64,000 nucleotides of DNA, from NCBI GenBank assembly GCA_947632555.1, contig CANRPU010000003.1:1-64000 (forward strand). Direction: 5' to 3'. The notes below the pieces were generated by a model. It made no database searches and was not told the origin of the DNA. It saw only the letters and a list, made by a program, of their open reading frames with translations. Origin of the DNA: an uncultured Lachnospiraceae bacterium (GTDB lineage: Bacteria; Bacillota; Clostridia; Lachnospirales; Lachnospiraceae). Below, piece after piece: positions 62,116-64,000 of this stretch (the first letter of the stretch is position 1; each line of letters begins with the position of its first letter). Both the position numbers and the translations under genes were made by a program.

Positions 62116-63192
62116 ATGGGCAGAAAAGTAGTAGTGGGAATGTCGGGCGGCGTGGATTCCTCCGTGGCGGCATATCTGTTAAAAGAGCAGGGGTATGAAG
62201 TGATAGGCGTGACCATGCGGATCTGGCAGGACGAGGAAGAACAGGCGCGTGCCGAAAACGGCGGCTGCTGCGGCAAAAGCGCGGTGGATGATGCCAGAAA
62301 GGTCGCTTTTGTTCTGGGGATCCCCTATTACGTGATGAATTTTAAGGATGAGTTTAAGCATCGGGTGATGGAGTATTTTACGGAAGAGTATCTGCGCGGC
62401 AGAACGCCCAATCCCTGTATAGCCTGCAACCGCTATGTCAAATGGGAGTCTTTACTGAAGCGCAGCCTGGAAATCGGCGCGGACTGTATCGCCACCGGCC
62501 ATTATGCCACCGTGGGCAGGCATCCGGGGGGAAGGCTCGCGGTAAAGAACGCCGTTACCGCGCGGAAGGACCAGACCTATGCCCTTTACAGCCTGACCCA
62601 GGAACAGCTGGCCCACACCCTGATGCCCATAGGAAGCTACACCAAAGAGGAAGTCCGCCGGATAGCGCGGGAAGCGGGGCTCCCGGTGGCGGAGAAGCCG
62701 GACAGTCAGGATATCTGCTTCGTGCCGGACGGGGATTACGCGGCTTTCCTGGAAAAAGAGGCGCCGGACAGGATCCCGCCGGAAGGTAATTTCGTAAATA
62801 CCGCGGGAGAAGTCCTGGGACGGCATAAGGGCATCACCCACTATACCGTAGGGCAGCGCCGGGGCCTGGGGCTTTCTCTGGGGCATCCGGTCTTTGTGGC
62901 GGAGATCCGTCCCGACACCAACGAAGTGGTGATCGGGGAAGACGCGGAGATCCGTACCACGGAAGTGTACTGCGATGACATCCGGTATATGGCCATGGAA
63001 GCGCTGGAACGGCCCAGGCGCGCGCTGGTGAAAATACGTTATGCCCATCAGGGGGAAAACGCGCTGTTAGAAAAAATGCCGGACGGCAGGGTGAAGCTCA
63101 CCTTTGACCGACCCGTAAGAGCGGCCACCCCGGGGCAGGCCGCGGTTTTCTATGAAGACGGCTGGGTGCTGGGCGGCGGCACCATTCTGTAA
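62116..63192 (+). CDS. mnmA: tRNA-specific 2-thiouridylase MnmA
   Basis: MnmA inserts sulfur at position 2 of the wobble uridine in Lys, Glu and Gln tRNAs. The 358-residue protein has the PP-loop VVVGMSGGVDSSVAAYLL, the catalytic cysteine in RTPNPCIACNRYVKW, the second in KPDSQDICFVPDGDY, and the C-terminal barrel. Being co-transcribed with nifS suggests that this desulfurase feeds it sulfur directly. Confidence 0.95.
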   Translation: MGRKVVVGMSGGVDSSVAAYLLKEQGYEVIGVTMRIWQDEEEQARAENGGCCGKSAVDDARKVAFVLGIPYYVMNFKDEFKHRVMEYFTEEYLRGRTPNPCIACNRYVKWESLLKRSLEIGADCIATGHYATVGRHPGGRLAVKNAVTARKDQTYALYSLTQEQLAHTLMPIGSYTKEEVRRIAREAGLPVAEKPDSQDICFVPDGDYAAFLEKEAPDRIPPEGNFVNTAGEVLGRHKGITHYTVGQRRGLGLSLGHPVFVAEIRPDTNEVVIGEDAEIRTTEVYCDDIRYMAMEALERPRRALVKIRYAHQGENALLEKMPDGRVKLTFDRPVRAATPGQAAVFYEDGWVLGGGTIL

Positions 63193-63216
63193 CGGCCCAG
63201 GAGCGGAAAGTCCGCC

Positions 63217-64000
63217 CTATATTTTATGAAATTCCGGGATGCGCTTTTCAAAAACACAGTAATAACGGAAACCGCATTCCTTTAATAATTCCGCTGCCCT
63301 GTCAAAATCCGCGGCCACGTCCTCCGCGCGGTGGGCGTCGGAGCCGACGGTGACGATCTCGCCGCCCAGCTCCCGGTAGCGCCTCAGCACGTCTATATGC
63401 GGGCTGGCCTGGGAAAGCCCCTTCCGCAGGCTGCCGGTGTTCAGTTCGATTCCCTTCTCTTTTTCCAGTATCAGCTCCAGCATGGTATCGAACAGATCCC
63501 GGTACTTTTCATAGGAATAGTCCCTGTCCTTATGCCGGCCGTAGCGCACTACATAATCCAGATGGCCGCACACGTCGAAGCAGCTGGATCTCTTCAGGTT
63601 GTCGATGACGGCCTGAAAGTATTCCCGGTAGGCTTCCTCGTCATCCCGGCCCTCGTAGTAGGCGGGGTAATAAGGGTCCCTGCCGTTTACTACGTGGACG
63701 GACCCGATGATAAAGTCAAACTCATATTCTCTGGCGTAAAGCGCCAGCTCTTTCTGCAGATGGGGCTGCAGACCCAGCTCCACTCCGAACAGGATCTTGA
63801 TCCTGTCCGCGTATTCCGCCTTGCGGAGGGCCAGGTCATAGAGAAAGGCATCCGTGTTTAAAGTAAAGAGATCCGCCGGAGTATCCTCCGATACGGGAAA
63901 ATCCATGTCCATATGTTCCGTAAGACAGATGTGGGTAAGCCCTCTGCCCAGGGCGGCCCGGATCAGGTTCTCCATGGGTTCTCTGCTGTCCCCGGAATAA
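63217..64000 (-). CDS. Histidinol-phosphatase, PHP family (N terminus off the window)
   Basis: The visible part, at least 261 residues, belongs to the HisJ/HisK branch of PHP-domain histidinol-phosphatases. The frame continues to the window edge: YSGDSREP lies directly before the first internal methionine, which is the usual context of the N-terminal metal motif (HxHxxYSxDS), so the true start is beyond 64000. Other metal ligands are in HICLTEHMD, GVELGLQP, GSVHVV, CGHLDYVVRYG and VTVGSDAHRAEDV. It converges on mnmA with a gap of 24 bases. Confidence 0.9.
   Translation of the reverse strand, partial: YSGDSREPMENLIRAALGRGLTHICLTEHMDMDFPVSEDTPADLFTLNTDAFLYDLALRKAEYADRIKILFGVELGLQPHLQKELALYAREYEFDFIIGSVHVVNGRDPYYPAYYEGRDDEEAYREYFQAVIDNLKRSSCFDVCGHLDYVVRYGRHKDRDYSYEKYRDLFDTMLELILEKEKGIELNTGSLRKGLSQASPHIDVLRRYRELGGEIVTVGSDAHRAEDVAADFDRAAELLKECGFRYYCVFEKRIPEFHKI

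Overview
The window reads as a chromosomal segment of a spore-forming, Gram-positive anaerobe of the class Clostridia, most likely family Lachnospiraceae; I cannot name the genus. Support comes from sporulation genes (YtaF, SpoIIM, SpoVB-like flippases, a Spo0A-type DNA-binding protein), a dgt-dnaG-sigA operon, RemA, RNase Y, NFACT/RqcH, an aspartate carbamoyltransferase with a regulatory subunit, strong purine-rich ribosome binding sites, and a fairly high-GC coding style with AT-rich promoters of the TTGACA/TATAAT type. The gene order is mostly housekeeping. I see no prophage, no complete insertion sequence and no CRISPR array.

Layout. 1-5.4 kb: tRNA-Trp, an alanine/glycine:sodium symporter, YtaF, a cysteine-cluster protein, a polysaccharide deacetylase, and an unknown protein with a TetR regulator. 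5.5-10.9 kb: purL and an NCS2 purine permease. 11-18.2 kb: one long operon of dgt, dnaG, sigA, trmK, a Nif3-like protein and a uridine-kinase-like protein. 18.2-24.3 kb: a GH3 glycosidase converging on, and overlapping, a fruK-ptsI pair, then an MFS transporter. 24.3-29 kb: RNase P RNA, a lipoprotein, and a metal-handling operon (His-rich G3E GTPase, second G3E GTPase fused to a YcgQ-like domain, ZIP transporter) followed by ylmH. 29-32.1 kb: pyrBI, a nitroreductase, a PH-domain protein and a small membrane protein.

32.1-36.2 kb: a folate operon, folC-folE-HD hydrolase-folP-folBK. 36.2-42 kb: a receiver-less Spo0A-type regulator behind a repeat-rich regulatory region, glycogen synthase, a SpoVB-like flippase and RqcH. 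42-49 kb: yicC-remA-gmk-rpoZ, then rimO-pgsA-cinA and a zinc-ribbon membrane protein. 49.0-49.5 kb: a gap packed with hairpins, a regulator-gene remnant and the SOS-type recA promoter. 49.5-57.8 kb: recA-recX, rny, an aminotransferase, a Nudix hydrolase, spoIIM, xerD and an Rpn-family nuclease. 57.9-64 kb: DAHP synthase and a second SpoVB-like flippase on the minus strand, nifS-nifU-mnmA behind an inverted-repeat operator, and a histidinol-phosphatase that runs off the right edge.

The most interesting material is regulatory or contextual: the orphan Spo0A C-domain with 0A-box-like direct repeats and a separate perfect inverted repeat in its promoter region; the cloverleaf-like palindromic element and HTH remnant between the zinc-ribbon protein and recA; the two-GTPase metal operon; and an HD hydrolase placed where the folate pathway lacks a pyrophosphatase. 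I found nothing I can firmly call a wholly new system. Start codons were chosen by ribosome binding site and family length, so several differ from the longest open frame.
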